Shown: one piece after another, positions 33,856 to 41,597 of the stretch
Numbering within the stretch: position 1 is the first letter of the stretch
How the letters are laid out: the number at the start of each line of letters is the position of its first letter
Assembly: GCA_004332335.1 (NCBI GenBank)
Contig: SISS01000003.1
Location: forward strand, 1 to 48,371
Length of the DNA: 48,371 bases
Source of the DNA: Methanoregulaceae archaeon UXB-2016
Lineage (GTDB): Archaea > Halobacteriota > Methanomicrobia > Methanomicrobiales > Methanospirillaceae
Direction of reading: 5' to 3'
Notes under the pieces: generated by a model
The model's input: the letters and a program-made list of their open reading frames with translations, nothing else
Database searches by the model: none
Told to the model about the DNA's origin: nothing
Translations under genes and position numbers: made by a program

Positions 33856-34656
33856 ATGTCGCACATACTCTCGAAGGACGGCACAAGGATAGCATTCGAC
33901 AGAACCGGGCACGGTCCGGTCGTCATCATGGTGAACGGCGCACTGGCTTATCGCGGGTTTTACGGAGGAGAGGAACTCGCTGCCAGGCTATCGCCGGACG
34001 TCACCTTCATCGACTACGACCGGAGAGGCCGGGGCGAGAGCACGGATACGCCTCCGTATGCGGTCGACCGGGAGATCGAAGATATCGAGGCGCTCATCGA
34101 CGAGGCGGGCGGGTCGGCCTGCCTGTACGGGGTCTCTTCCGGTGCCTGCCTGGCGCTTCTCGCTGCCGCGAGGCTTGGCCCTGCCCGGGTGGAGAGATTG
34201 GCTCTCTACGAGCCGCCGTACGGATCACGCGATGAGAGAGAGAAGCAGGAGTTTGCCGGGCAGTGAAGGCAGATCGAGGCGCTGATCGGCCAGGGGAGAG
34301 GCGGTGACGCGGTCGCTTTCTTTATCGCCGGCACGGGGGCGCCGCCCAGGGCGATCGAGGAGATGGGGAAGACGCCGGACGGGGACGTCATGGAGGGAGT
34401 GGAACATACCCTGGCCTACGATTACGCGGTCCTGGGCGACGGCTCGGTACCGCTCGATCTCGCCGGAACCCTGACCATGCCGACCCTGGTACTGGACGGC
34501 AGCGAGACTTTTCCATTCATGCACGAAGCGGCCGACACTTTAGGCAGAGTCGTTCCGTGCGCTGTTCGGAAGACGCTCGAGGGTCAGACGCATGATGTCT
34601 CGCCTGACGCGCTTGCCCCGGTGTTGAGGGAGTTCTTCCAGGGAGGGCTGGGATAG
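33856..34656 (+). pseudogene. Alpha/beta hydrolase interrupted by an in-frame TGA
   Basis: One frame encodes a complete ~266-residue alpha/beta-hydrolase: VIMVNGAL oxyanion strand, IDYDRRGRGES, nucleophile elbow YGVSSGACL, later LVLDGSETF with the acid region and GQTHDVS with the catalytic His. It is interrupted by TGA at 34264-34266, between EFAGQ and RQIEALIGQG. Both flanks read as one fold without any shift, so a single substitution (for example from TGG or CGA) explains the break. The nucleophile lies before and the His after the stop, so the truncated product should be inactive. Start ATG 33856 is supported by TATA spacing; ATG 33844 is an alternative. Confidence 0.75.
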
Positions 34657-34692
34657 GCGGGACGAGGGGGCCGACGGCTTGTCGATCCGGGA

Positions 34693-34703
34693 CCCCCCCC
34701 CCC
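34693..34703. repeat. Homopolymer C tract (11 nt)
   Basis: A run of 11 C residues lies between the broken hydrolase and the end of the SRPBCC gene, in non-coding sequence. Such runs are prone to length change and to sequencing error. Confidence 0.8.
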
Positions 34704-34778
34704 GACTCGGCTATCGTCGGCACGGTCGATGGCGCCCGGGCGACGATCGCCTCCGCCGGAGAGCTCCGATCGTGCGCC

Positions 34779-35309
34779 CTATGCCCGGGTCGTCTTCAGG
34801 TACTCGGCGAGTTTCTCGAAGGACTCCCGCATGCCCTCCTCGCTCGGCCTTCGCATCTCCTCCGGTATACCCTCCTCCCGCACGGTCACCGCGGTCCGGC
34901 CGTCGCGCTCCTCGAAGGTGACGGTCATGACGTTCTCGGTGGGCCAGTCGCCGGGCATCCCGTAGTGCGAGGCCGGCACGACATTGCCGTCGGCGTCCGC
35001 GAACGAGTCGGTGAAGACGAGCCGCTGGTGTTCCACTTCCTCGCGAAACACGCCCGTGCTGAAGAAGTCCTGTCCCTCGGGCGAGCGCATGCCCCAGAGA
35101 TACCTGCCGCCGACGCGGAGATCGGTCCTGGCGACCGGGGACGTGAAGCCTTTCGGCCCCCACCACTGCTTCAGGTGTTCGGGGTCGGTCCACGCCTTCC
35201 AGACGAGCTCGCGGGGCGCATCGAAGATGCGCGTGACGACGAACGACTCTCCGGTCTACTCGGTCGAAGGTCTCTCTGCATATGCCTGCCGGCCGGTATG
35301 GTCTGACAT
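34779..35309 (-). pseudogene. SRPBCC/AHSA1-family gene interrupted by an in-frame TAG
   Basis: The minus strand frame encodes a full AHSA1-type protein: VVTRIFDAPRELVWKAWTDPE, LKQWWGPKGFTSP, DLRVGGRYLWGMRSPEG and a C-terminal TEEGMRESFEKL-like helix. The ATG at 35309 with a TATA-like AATATGG ~35 nt upstream starts 17 codons, followed by TAG at 35256-35258 and then the conserved domain in the same frame. No usable start lies between the TAG and the conserved strands; the next ATG (35090) would lose about one third of the fold. The family binds hydrophobic ligands. Probably a nonsense-mutated pseudogene. Confidence 0.75.
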
Positions 35310-35547
35310 GGTATGCTCAGGCTCTACACTACGAGGGGCCATATTAGTGTTTCCCCTCGATCTCCCCGTCCCCGAGGGGTCGATGATCGGGCGGGGCGGG
35401 TCTGGCCGGCGATCGAGACCGAGTATGCGCCGGCACCGGACGAGGCGCTGCACCCGGTCCCGCTCGATGCGGTCGGAGCCCCAATCCCCATCCGCCGGCC
35501 CGAGGGCCATCACCATTAACGTGGCCGGCATGCAAGAGGCTCACAGC

Positions 35548-35985
35548 ATGAAGTGCCTGATCGTCTACAGGTCGCATCACCGCATGAACACGCAGCGGGT
35601 GGCGAGAGCCATGGCGGGGGCGGCCGGCGCCACCCTCATGGCGGTCGACGAGTGCCGGCCGGAGGACCTCGACGGCTACGACCTGGTGGGCTTCGGGTCC
35701 GGCATCTACGGAGGCAGACACCACAGAGACCTCCTCGCCCTGGTCGACGGGATGCCCCAGAAGGAGAGGAAGGTCTTTGTCTTCTCGACCTCGGCCGGGC
35801 TGAAGGTGGAACACCACCGCGCTCTCCGGGAGGCCCTCGCCGGCAAGGGCTGTCGCATCACGGGGGAGTTCCGGTGCCGGGGCGAGTACCGCCTCCTGCG
35901 GCTCATCCCCGTGAGCAGGGGACACCCGGACGAGAAGGACCTGGCGGACGCCCGCACCTTTGCGCGAGGCCTCAGCACTCCATAG
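35548..35985 (+). CDS. Flavodoxin-domain protein
   Basis: The 145-residue protein has a flavodoxin fold of the HemG/Flavodoxin_5 type: CLIVYRSHHRMNTQRVARAMA as the FMN phosphate loop, DLVGFGSGIYGGRHHRDLLALV and KVFVFSTSAGL. It probably carries electrons with FMN. The ATG at 35548 is preceded by AAGAGGC (a ribosome-like site); an ATG at 35530 is a possible longer start. No partner gene is adjacent. Archaea often keep such stand-alone flavodoxins for unknown redox partners. Confidence 0.83.
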   Translation: MKCLIVYRSHHRMNTQRVARAMAGAAGATLMAVDECRPEDLDGYDLVGFGSGIYGGRHHRDLLALVDGMPQKERKVFVFSTSAGLKVEHHRALREALAGKGCRITGEFRCRGEYRLLRLIPVSRGHPDEKDLADARTFARGLSTP

Positions 35986-36061
35986 GCCCGTCGCCGGGCG
36001 AGACGAATGGGACCAGGGGGAACTACTCCCGCACCCCGGATGCGCCGTGCGACGGGCCGCG

Positions 36062-36640
36062 TCAGGCCCGGATGATCGACGACAGCCACGCCCGGGACCC
36101 TTCCGGCCTCGTGCGGGCCTCGAACGCCGACGGCCGGATCCAGTCGATCCGCCACCCGTCGGAGAAGGTCGCCCGGATCTCCTCCTGCGTGACCCTCCGG
36201 GGGCCGTAGTCTCCCGGCTCGAGCTCGCTGAAGGCGAGCATGAAGCAGGTCCCGCCGGGTTTCAGCACGCCGGCGAGGCTCCGTGCGTACCGCGGGCGGT
36301 CGGGATCGGCGAGGGCGTGGAAGAGGCCGGAGTCGATGACCGTGTCGAAGGTCCTGCCGAGCTCCGGCAGGGAGAGGGCGTCGTGGACCAGGAAGGTCGC
36401 GGCAATGCCCCGTTCCTCCGCCTTCTCGCGTGCGCGCTCGATCGCGGTCGGGGCCGCGTCCACGCCCCAGACCGCGTGGCCCCGGTTCGCGAGGTACAGG
36501 GCGTTCTCGCCGGTCCCGCACCCGACGTCGAGCACGTCGCCGACGATCTCTCCCGCCTCCTCGAGGGCGACGAACGGCCCCTGCGGCCGCCCGATGTCCC
36601 ACGGTGGACTGCCGCGATAGGCCTTCTCGAACAGATCCAT
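36062..36640 (-). CDS. Class I SAM-dependent methyltransferase
   Basis: The 192-residue protein begins FEKAYRGSPPWDIGRPQ, a typical start for TPMT/TehB-like small-molecule methyltransferases, then shows motif I VLDVGCGTGENALYLA, the acidic GVDAAPTAIERA and the FDTVIDSGLFHALAD loop. It transfers a methyl group from SAM; the acceptor is unknown, possibly a thiol, metalloid or xenobiotic. It stands alone on the minus strand. Confidence 0.87.
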   Translation of the reverse strand: MDLFEKAYRGSPPWDIGRPQGPFVALEEAGEIVGDVLDVGCGTGENALYLANRGHAVWGVDAAPTAIERAREKAEERGIAATFLVHDALSLPELGRTFDTVIDSGLFHALADPDRPRYARSLAGVLKPGGTCFMLAFSELEPGDYGPRRVTQEEIRATFSDGWRIDWIRPSAFEARTRPEGSRAWLSSIIRA

Positions 36641-36756
36641 CGTGTCAGGGGGATTGCCGGCCGGGGTTAAGACGGTTTCTCCGCATCGGGAGCTAGCGGG
36701 AGCCGTTCACGACCTCGTCGATCATGGCGGCCGGTCCTGGCGATGGCCTGCTGCGG

Positions 36757-36773
36757 GTCGACGGGCCGGCCGG
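36757..36773 (+). repeat. 17-bp partial copy C of the repeat
   Basis: GTCGACGGGCCGGCCGG is identical to 38997-39013 in copy B. It lies upstream of the small membrane protein gene. Confidence 0.4.
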
Positions 36774-36853
36774 CTTTCCGATCGAGCGAACAGCGACCGG
36801 TCGGCTCGTGCCGGGATCGATACGGCAATAATCCGCCAGAGCGCTTCTATCTC

Positions 36854-37081
36854 ATGGTCGACTCAACCGAGCGGCGGATCACGTATCTCCTGTGCCTGGT
36901 GGTGCTGGCCCTCGGGCTCTTCGCTCTGAGCCGATCCCTGAATCCTCCGGATACGCAGTCGGTCGGGGTCTCCCTCGCCCTGGTCGCGCTCTCGATCGTC
37001 ATCGCGATTGCGGCCAATCGCTCCGGGCGGGGCAGCGAAGAGACCGCCGCCGTGTCGGAGAGCGACGGCGAACTCCAGTAG
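36854..37081 (+). CDS. Small two-helix membrane protein
   Basis: The 75-residue product has two hydrophobic helices (about 8-25 and 37-55) separated by RSLNPPDTQS, and a hydrophilic acidic tail (GRGSEETAAVSESDGELQ). The ATG at 36854 lies 25 nt after a TATA-like CAATAATCC (36825-36833), so the mRNA is probably leaderless. An upstream in-frame extension to 36743 lacks support. Function unknown. Confidence 0.55.
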   Translation: MVDSTERRITYLLCLVVLALGLFALSRSLNPPDTQSVGVSLALVALSIVIAIAANRSGRGSEETAAVSESDGELQ

Positions 37082-37447
37082 CGACTCGTGATGGGGGACA
37101 CGCCCGGGCAGCGCCCTGAACCGGGGGCACTCGGACGAGCAGGACCAGTCACCGCGCAGGGCCGGGGCCGGTGGTGCCGGCGCCGGCAATCGTGCTTACC
37201 CGGCGTCTTCGCCCACTCTTCTCTCGCCCGTCTCTCAACCCGCACGAGGACTCTTCCCATCCGCTTCCATCAGGGCTCGCACCTGCGCCGGTCCCCGTCG
37301 GGCTGCGTCGACCGCGCTCTCGGCCGAAGCGGTCGAGTAGATTGTCGGGTAGCTCCTGCTGTCAGAGATCGTTTGTATGCTCCTGTAGATGTTTTCCCTG
37401 TCCCCGGGAGGAAACCCCTCCAGTTCGGAGGACAGGATGAACCAATT
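37082..37447. other. Intergenic region before the small secreted protein
   Basis: No gene seen. A perfect 14-bp palindrome TGCCGGCGCCGGCA lies at 37175-37188. The right end holds a good ribosome site GGAGGA (37427-37432). Confidence 0.35.
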
Positions 37448-37798
37448 ATGGAACGACGATATGCATTCCTCGTGGCCGTCGCGCTGGTCGCGCTCGTGCT
37501 GATCCCGAGCGCGGTCCTCGCCGCCGGTTCCCTGAATGGATTCGGCCCGAAGGCGTCCCTGATGGGACACAAGAACTTCTTCCAGGGCCCCCCCGAATGG
37601 GCCGGTAACGCGACTGCTCCCCAGTGGAACGTCACCGGTTGCGCCGGAACCGGCACCTGCCTGACCAACCAGACCTGTGACCGCGTCCAGAACCGCACGC
37701 AGCTCCGTGACGGAAGCTGTCTCGACCAGACGAACTCATCCGCCAATGGCAAGGGTTTCGCCCGGCACGGCCGGGTCCAGCGCGGCCAGTGCAGTTAG
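37448..37798 (+). CDS. Small secreted Cys-containing protein
   Basis: The 116-residue product has a clear signal peptide (MERRYAFLVAVALVALVLIPSAVLAAG) and a mature part of ~90 residues with five Cys (GCAGTGTC, NQTC, GSC, QCS) and several N-glycosylation-type Asn-x-Thr/Ser sites. It reads like a small disulfide-bonded or metal-binding exported protein. No family is recognised. The nearest GGAGGA ribosome site is 15 nt upstream, which is far. An out-of-frame ATG at 37437 with perfect spacing opens a 21-codon frame that overlaps the start. It converges with the membrane regulator gene, 38 bp apart. Confidence 0.65.
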   Translation: MERRYAFLVAVALVALVLIPSAVLAAGSLNGFGPKASLMGHKNFFQGPPEWAGNATAPQWNVTGCAGTGTCLTNQTCDRVQNRTQLRDGSCLDQTNSSANGKGFARHGRVQRGQCS

Positions 37799-37836
37799 GC
37801 TCTATCCTCTCTTTTCCACAGGCCGAGGGCAGTCCC

Positions 37837-38865
37837 TCAGGCCGATGCCCGGTCACCGGGCTGCATCAGCGGATCGTGGAATGATGCCGCCGCCTCGATT
37901 GTAGCGAACACCCCGGCGCATTGCGGCGTCAGCCAGTATCGCTGGAACCGTCCGCAGCGCCGGGGCTCGACAAGTTCCTCGTCGATGAGCCGCTGCACCT
38001 GCCGGGTGACTGAGGGCCCGGCAATCCCCAGGCGCTCCGCGAGCTCCAGCCGGGAGATCCCGGGCGCGTCACGGATATGGTCGAGCATGGGGGCGAGACT
38101 CGGGTTCCGGTGGAGGTGGAGCACGGCGCGGTGGACCGGTGTGAGCGCCGCCGTATGTGCGAAGAACCGGACCGAGCCGTTTCGAGTCTCTTCGACGATC
38201 TTGCCGCTGCAGGTGAGCAGGCAGAGGTGGTAGCGGAGCGTCTCTCGATGAACTCCCGTGGCCGAGACGCATCCTCCGAGGTCGAGCCCGGGGTCGGTCG
38301 CGATGGCGGCATACAGACTCCGGCGCACGGGGTGTTCGAGGACATTGCCGGGCCGGATGCGGCGAAAGCCGAGGAAGAGCAGGAACCGGAGGAGACAGAG
38401 CGGGTCGGGAACTCCGTCCTCTGAGTCCATCGGGACGGGGAGCGACGGGGACTCCTTCCGGGACCGCCCGGAGCCTCCGGTCTCGGGCGCACCCGACCCG
38501 GAGGTCGACGGTTCGAGGCCTGTGCGTGCGACGGGGACCGGGGCCGGGCAGGCAGGTTCACCCCGCCGTCCATTTCCGCGCTGTGGGCTGGGATAGCCCT
38601 GTGTTCCGCCGTGCCCTCGCCCTCCGGCGGTGCGCACCGCCGCGGTCCCCTTCACGGATCGACCTGCGTGCGGACCCCCGGGGATCTGGGAGACCTCCGG
38701 TCCCGGATGTGTGCTGGAGGTCGTATCGATCTGGCCCGCGCCCGCTCCGACCCTGTGCCCGGGCCCGCCTCCCTGCCCGCCGGCATCTGCCACCGCCGGA
38801 ACGACAAGCAGCAACAGGACCAGGGTCGCCGCGAAAAAGACGAGAACGGGTCGACGATCCGTCAT
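37837..38865 (-). CDS. Membrane-anchored double winged-helix regulator
   Basis: The 342-residue protein starts with a hydrophobic helix (7-26), then ~125 residues of Gly/Pro/Ser-rich low-complexity sequence, a second hydrophobic segment (LCLLRFLLFLGF, 156-167) and two winged-helix domains at ~178-238 and ~243-315. These have the ArsR/MarR-like helices ATGVHRETLRYHLCLLTCSGKIVEE and ISRLELAERLGIAGPSVTRQVQRLIDEELVE. If both hydrophobic segments span the membrane, the low-complexity part is outside and the DNA-binding part inside: a one-component sensor. Such regulators occur in Methanomicrobiales. The target is unknown; the convergent secreted protein gene is one candidate. Confidence 0.75.
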   Translation of the reverse strand: MTDRRPVLVFFAATLVLLLLVVPAVADAGGQGGGPGHRVGAGAGQIDTTSSTHPGPEVSQIPGGPHAGRSVKGTAAVRTAGGRGHGGTQGYPSPQRGNGRRGEPACPAPVPVARTGLEPSTSGSGAPETGGSGRSRKESPSLPVPMDSEDGVPDPLCLLRFLLFLGFRRIRPGNVLEHPVRRSLYAAIATDPGLDLGGCVSATGVHRETLRYHLCLLTCSGKIVEETRNGSVRFFAHTAALTPVHRAVLHLHRNPSLAPMLDHIRDAPGISRLELAERLGIAGPSVTRQVQRLIDEELVEPRRCGRFQRYWLTPQCAGVFATIEAAASFHDPLMQPGDRASA

Positions 38866-38980
38866 GATGGATGAATATCATGAACCCGGATACATATCTC
38901 TTCTGACCGTGACAGCTACACATCCGTCAGGCATGTCGCCGGATGACGTGCACGGCGCCCCACAACGCGGGCGTGCCGAT

Positions 38981-39013
38981 GTCGACAACCGCGATTGTCG
39001 ACGGGCCGGCCGG
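38981..39013 (+). repeat. 31-bp repeat, copy B
   Basis: GTCGAC - 10 nt - GTCGAC - 3 nt - CCGGCC, the same layout as copy A at 32641-32671. Seven positions differ, all transitions. Confidence 0.5.
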
Positions 39014-39147
39014 TGACGGGAAGACAGTAAGAAGGAGCATGGAGATCAGGATCGGTTCTCACGACCGCGGGACAGCCTGGTGCTCCCGCAATCCGATAAT
39101 CCCGACACACCCTAAGCACGAATGTGCGAGCTGCGTCCTGTGCGCAC

Positions 39148-39163
39148 GTAGCTCGCGAGCTAC
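39148..39163. promoter_or_regulatory. Perfect 16-bp palindrome upstream of hsdR
   Basis: GTAGCTCGCGAGCTAC is fully self-complementary and lies about 95 bp before the hsdR start. It could be an operator for a regulator of the restriction operon; no controller gene is adjacent. Confidence 0.4.
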
Positions 39164-39257
39164 AACAGCACGAGACACAGCTCACAGCTTCTGTACATAC
39201 CAAGAGAGATTATCGATAACTATTTTGTGACTGTCCGTCGATGCTTGAACCGGCCTG

Positions 39258-41567
39258 ATGGAATTTTGTAATAAGAAGGATTTAAGCGAACGAGATATCT
39301 GCACCAAGTTCATCACTCCCGCCCTTTCTCAAGCCGGCTGGGATCACCAGCACCAGATCCGGGAAGAGGTGAACGTCACCAACGGCAGGGTACTCGTCAA
39401 GGGCAACTCTGTGAGCAGGGCGAAACCACGACGAGCCGACTATATCCTCTATTACAAACCCAACATCCCCCTTGCCGTCATCGAGGCGAAAGACAATAAT
39501 CACATCGTCGGTGCCGGGATGCAACAGGCACTCGACTATGCCAGGATGCTGGATGTTCCGTTTGTGTACAGCTCGAACGGCGACGCATTCCTCGAGCATG
39601 ATATGACCGGAAACTCGGCGCTCATGGAACAGGAATTTCCTCTGCACCGTTTCCCGTCTCCCGCCGATCTGTGGACGCGGTACCGTCGCTGGAAGGGGAT
39701 CGACGATGAGAAGGAGCGGATCATCACCCGCGACTACTACATCGACGATCTCCGGAAGGCCCCCCGGTACTACCAGTTGAATGCGATCAACCGGACCATC
39801 GAGGCGATCGCGGACGGGCAGGACCGGGTCCTGCTGGTGATGGCGACCGGGACCGGGAAGACCTACACCGCGTTCCAGATCATCTGGCGGCTCTGGAAGG
39901 CGGGGGTCAGGAAGCGGATCCTGTTCCTGGCGGACCGGAACATCCTCGTCGACCAGACCCTGACGAACGATTTCAAGCCGTTCGGGTCGGCGATGACGAA
40001 GATCAGGAACCGGCAGGTCGACAAGAGTTACGAGATCTATCTCTCGCTCTACCAGGCGATCACCGGCAACGAGGAGGAGCGGAACATCTACAGGCAGTTC
40101 TCCCCCGACTTCTTCGACCTGGTGGTCGTCGACGAGTGCCACCGGGGCAGCGCTGCGGACGATGCGGCCTGGCGGGAGATACTGGACTATTTCAGGTCCG
40201 CGACCCACATCGGGATGACGGCGACCCCGAAGGAGACGAAGTACGTCTCCAACGTCCATTACTTCGGCGAGCCGGTGTACGTCTACTCGCTCAGGCAGGG
40301 GATCGAGGACGGCTTCCTCGCGCCGTACCGCGTGTACCGGATCGACATGGACAAGGACCTGCAGGGGTGGCGGCCGACAAAGGGGCAGCTGGACAAGTAC
40401 GGCATGGAGATCGAGGACCGGGTCTACAACCAGAAGGACTTCGACCGGAGCCTCGTCCTGGAGCGCCGGACGGAACTGGTCGCCCGGAAGGTCTCGGACT
40501 TCCTGAAGAGCACCGGGCGGTTCGACAAGACGATCGTCTTCTGCGAGAATATCGATCACGCGGAGCGGATGCGGCAGTATCTCGTGAACGAGAACCCGGA
40601 CCTGGTGAGGGAGAACGGCCGTTACATCGTCCGGATCACCGGCGACAGCCCGGAGGGGAAGGCGGAGCTGGACAACTTCATCATGCCGGACTCGAAGTAC
40701 CCGGTGATCGCGACGACCTCGAAGCTGATGGGGACCGGCGTGGACGCCCAGACGTGCAAGCTGATCGTGATCGACAAGCGGATCGAGTCGATGTCCGAGT
40801 TCAAGCAGATCATCGGGCGCGGGACCCGGATCAACGAGGACTACAACAAGTTCTTCTTCACGATCATGGACTTCCGGAAGGTGAGCGAGCTCTTTGCCGA
40901 CCCGGCCTTCGACGGGGAGCCGCTGGACGGGAGCCAGTACGATCCGACTCCCACCGATCCACGCCCGACGCCTGACGCGGATCCGAAGCCTTCGGGCGGC
41001 ATACGGTACGTGGTGAACGACGTGCCGGTGATGGTGGTGGCCGAACGCGTCCAGTACTACGGCGCGGACGGGAGGCTGATCACCGAGTCGCTGGAGGACT
41101 ACACGAAGAAGAACGTGACCCGGCAGTACGCGACCCTGACCGCATTCCTGAACTCGTGGACGAAGGCGGAGCAGAAGACCGCGATCCTGGAGGAGCTGGA
41201 GGAGCAGGGCGTCCTGCTCGATGCGCTCGCCGAGCAGGTGGGGAAGGGTTACGACCCCTTCGACCTGATCTGCCACGTCGTCTTCGGCCAGCTACCCGTC
41301 TCGCGCAGGGACCGGGCGGCGAAGGTGCGGAAGGCGGACTATTTTACGAAGTACGGGGAGCAGGCGCGGAGGGTGCTGGAGGCCCTCCTGTCGAAGTACT
41401 CCGACGGCGGGATCGCCGGCATCGAGAGCATGGAGGTGCTGCGGGTGGACCCGTTCACCACGTTCGGCACGCCCCTGGAGATCGTGAACACCATTTTCGG
41501 CGGGAGCGCCAACTACCTTACAGCGATACGGCGGTTGGAGCAGTGCCTCTACACGGCCGAGTGCTGA
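39258..41567 (+). CDS. hsdR: Type I restriction endonuclease subunit R
   Basis: The 769-residue motor and nuclease subunit cuts unmodified DNA after ATP-driven translocation. It has the PD-(D/E)xK nuclease with Asp61 (RADYIL) and Glu76-x-Lys78 (VIEAK), then helicase motifs: Walker A MATGTGKT (195-202), DECH box (292-295), TATP (321-324) and IIGRGTR near 520. The C-terminal EcoEI_R_C-like domain ([23 protein letters not shown]) places it with EcoEI-type enzymes. The length is normal, and no break is seen. It heads the operon; hsdM follows after 30 bp. An AT-rich promoter lies at ~39210-39228. Confidence 0.95.
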   Translation: MEFCNKKDLSERDICTKFITPALSQAGWDHQHQIREEVNVTNGRVLVKGNSVSRAKPRRADYILYYKPNIPLAVIEAKDNNHIVGAGMQQALDYARMLDVPFVYSSNGDAFLEHDMTGNSALMEQEFPLHRFPSPADLWTRYRRWKGIDDEKERIITRDYYIDDLRKAPRYYQLNAINRTIEAIADGQDRVLLVMATGTGKTYTAFQIIWRLWKAGVRKRILFLADRNILVDQTLTNDFKPFGSAMTKIRNRQVDKSYEIYLSLYQAITGNEEERNIYRQFSPDFFDLVVVDECHRGSAADDAAWREILDYFRSATHIGMTATPKETKYVSNVHYFGEPVYVYSLRQGIEDGFLAPYRVYRIDMDKDLQGWRPTKGQLDKYGMEIEDRVYNQKDFDRSLVLERRTELVARKVSDFLKSTGRFDKTIVFCENIDHAERMRQYLVNENPDLVRENGRYIVRITGDSPEGKAELDNFIMPDSKYPVIATTSKLMGTGVDAQTCKLIVIDKRIESMSEFKQIIGRGTRINEDYNKFFFTIMDFRKVSELFADPAFDGEPLDGSQYDPTPTDPRPTPDADPKPSGGIRYVVNDVPVMVVAERVQYYGADGRLITESLEDYTKKNVTRQYATLTAFLNSWTKAEQKTAILEELEEQGVLLDALAEQVGKGYDPFDLICHVVFGQLPVSRRDRAAKVRKADYFTKYGEQARRVLEALLSKYSDGGIAGIESMEVLRVDPFTTFGTPLEIVNTIFGGSANYLTAIRRLEQCLYTAEC

Positions 41568-41597
41568 TACGCACGATACGCGACGAAGGGTTCAGAG

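Larger units (their letters stand above)
38866..39257. other. Intergenic region upstream of the type I RM operon
   Basis: It holds copy B of the 31-bp repeat, a perfect 16-bp palindrome and an AT-rich promoter-like stretch (39210-39228, attatcgataactatttt) before hsdR. Open frames here (for example from 38943) are short and unlike any known protein. Confidence 0.4.

Noticed and set aside
38943-39230. 95-codon plus-strand frame upstream of hsdR containing a P-loop-like VDGPAGDGKT
   Set aside because: The P-loop likeness is short and imperfect, no further ATPase motif follows, and the segment coincides with the 31-bp repeat.
39282-41276. 664-codon minus-strand open frame antisense to hsdR
   Set aside because: Antisense shadow caused by strong third-position GC bias; low-complexity Leu/Val/Arg/Asp composition.
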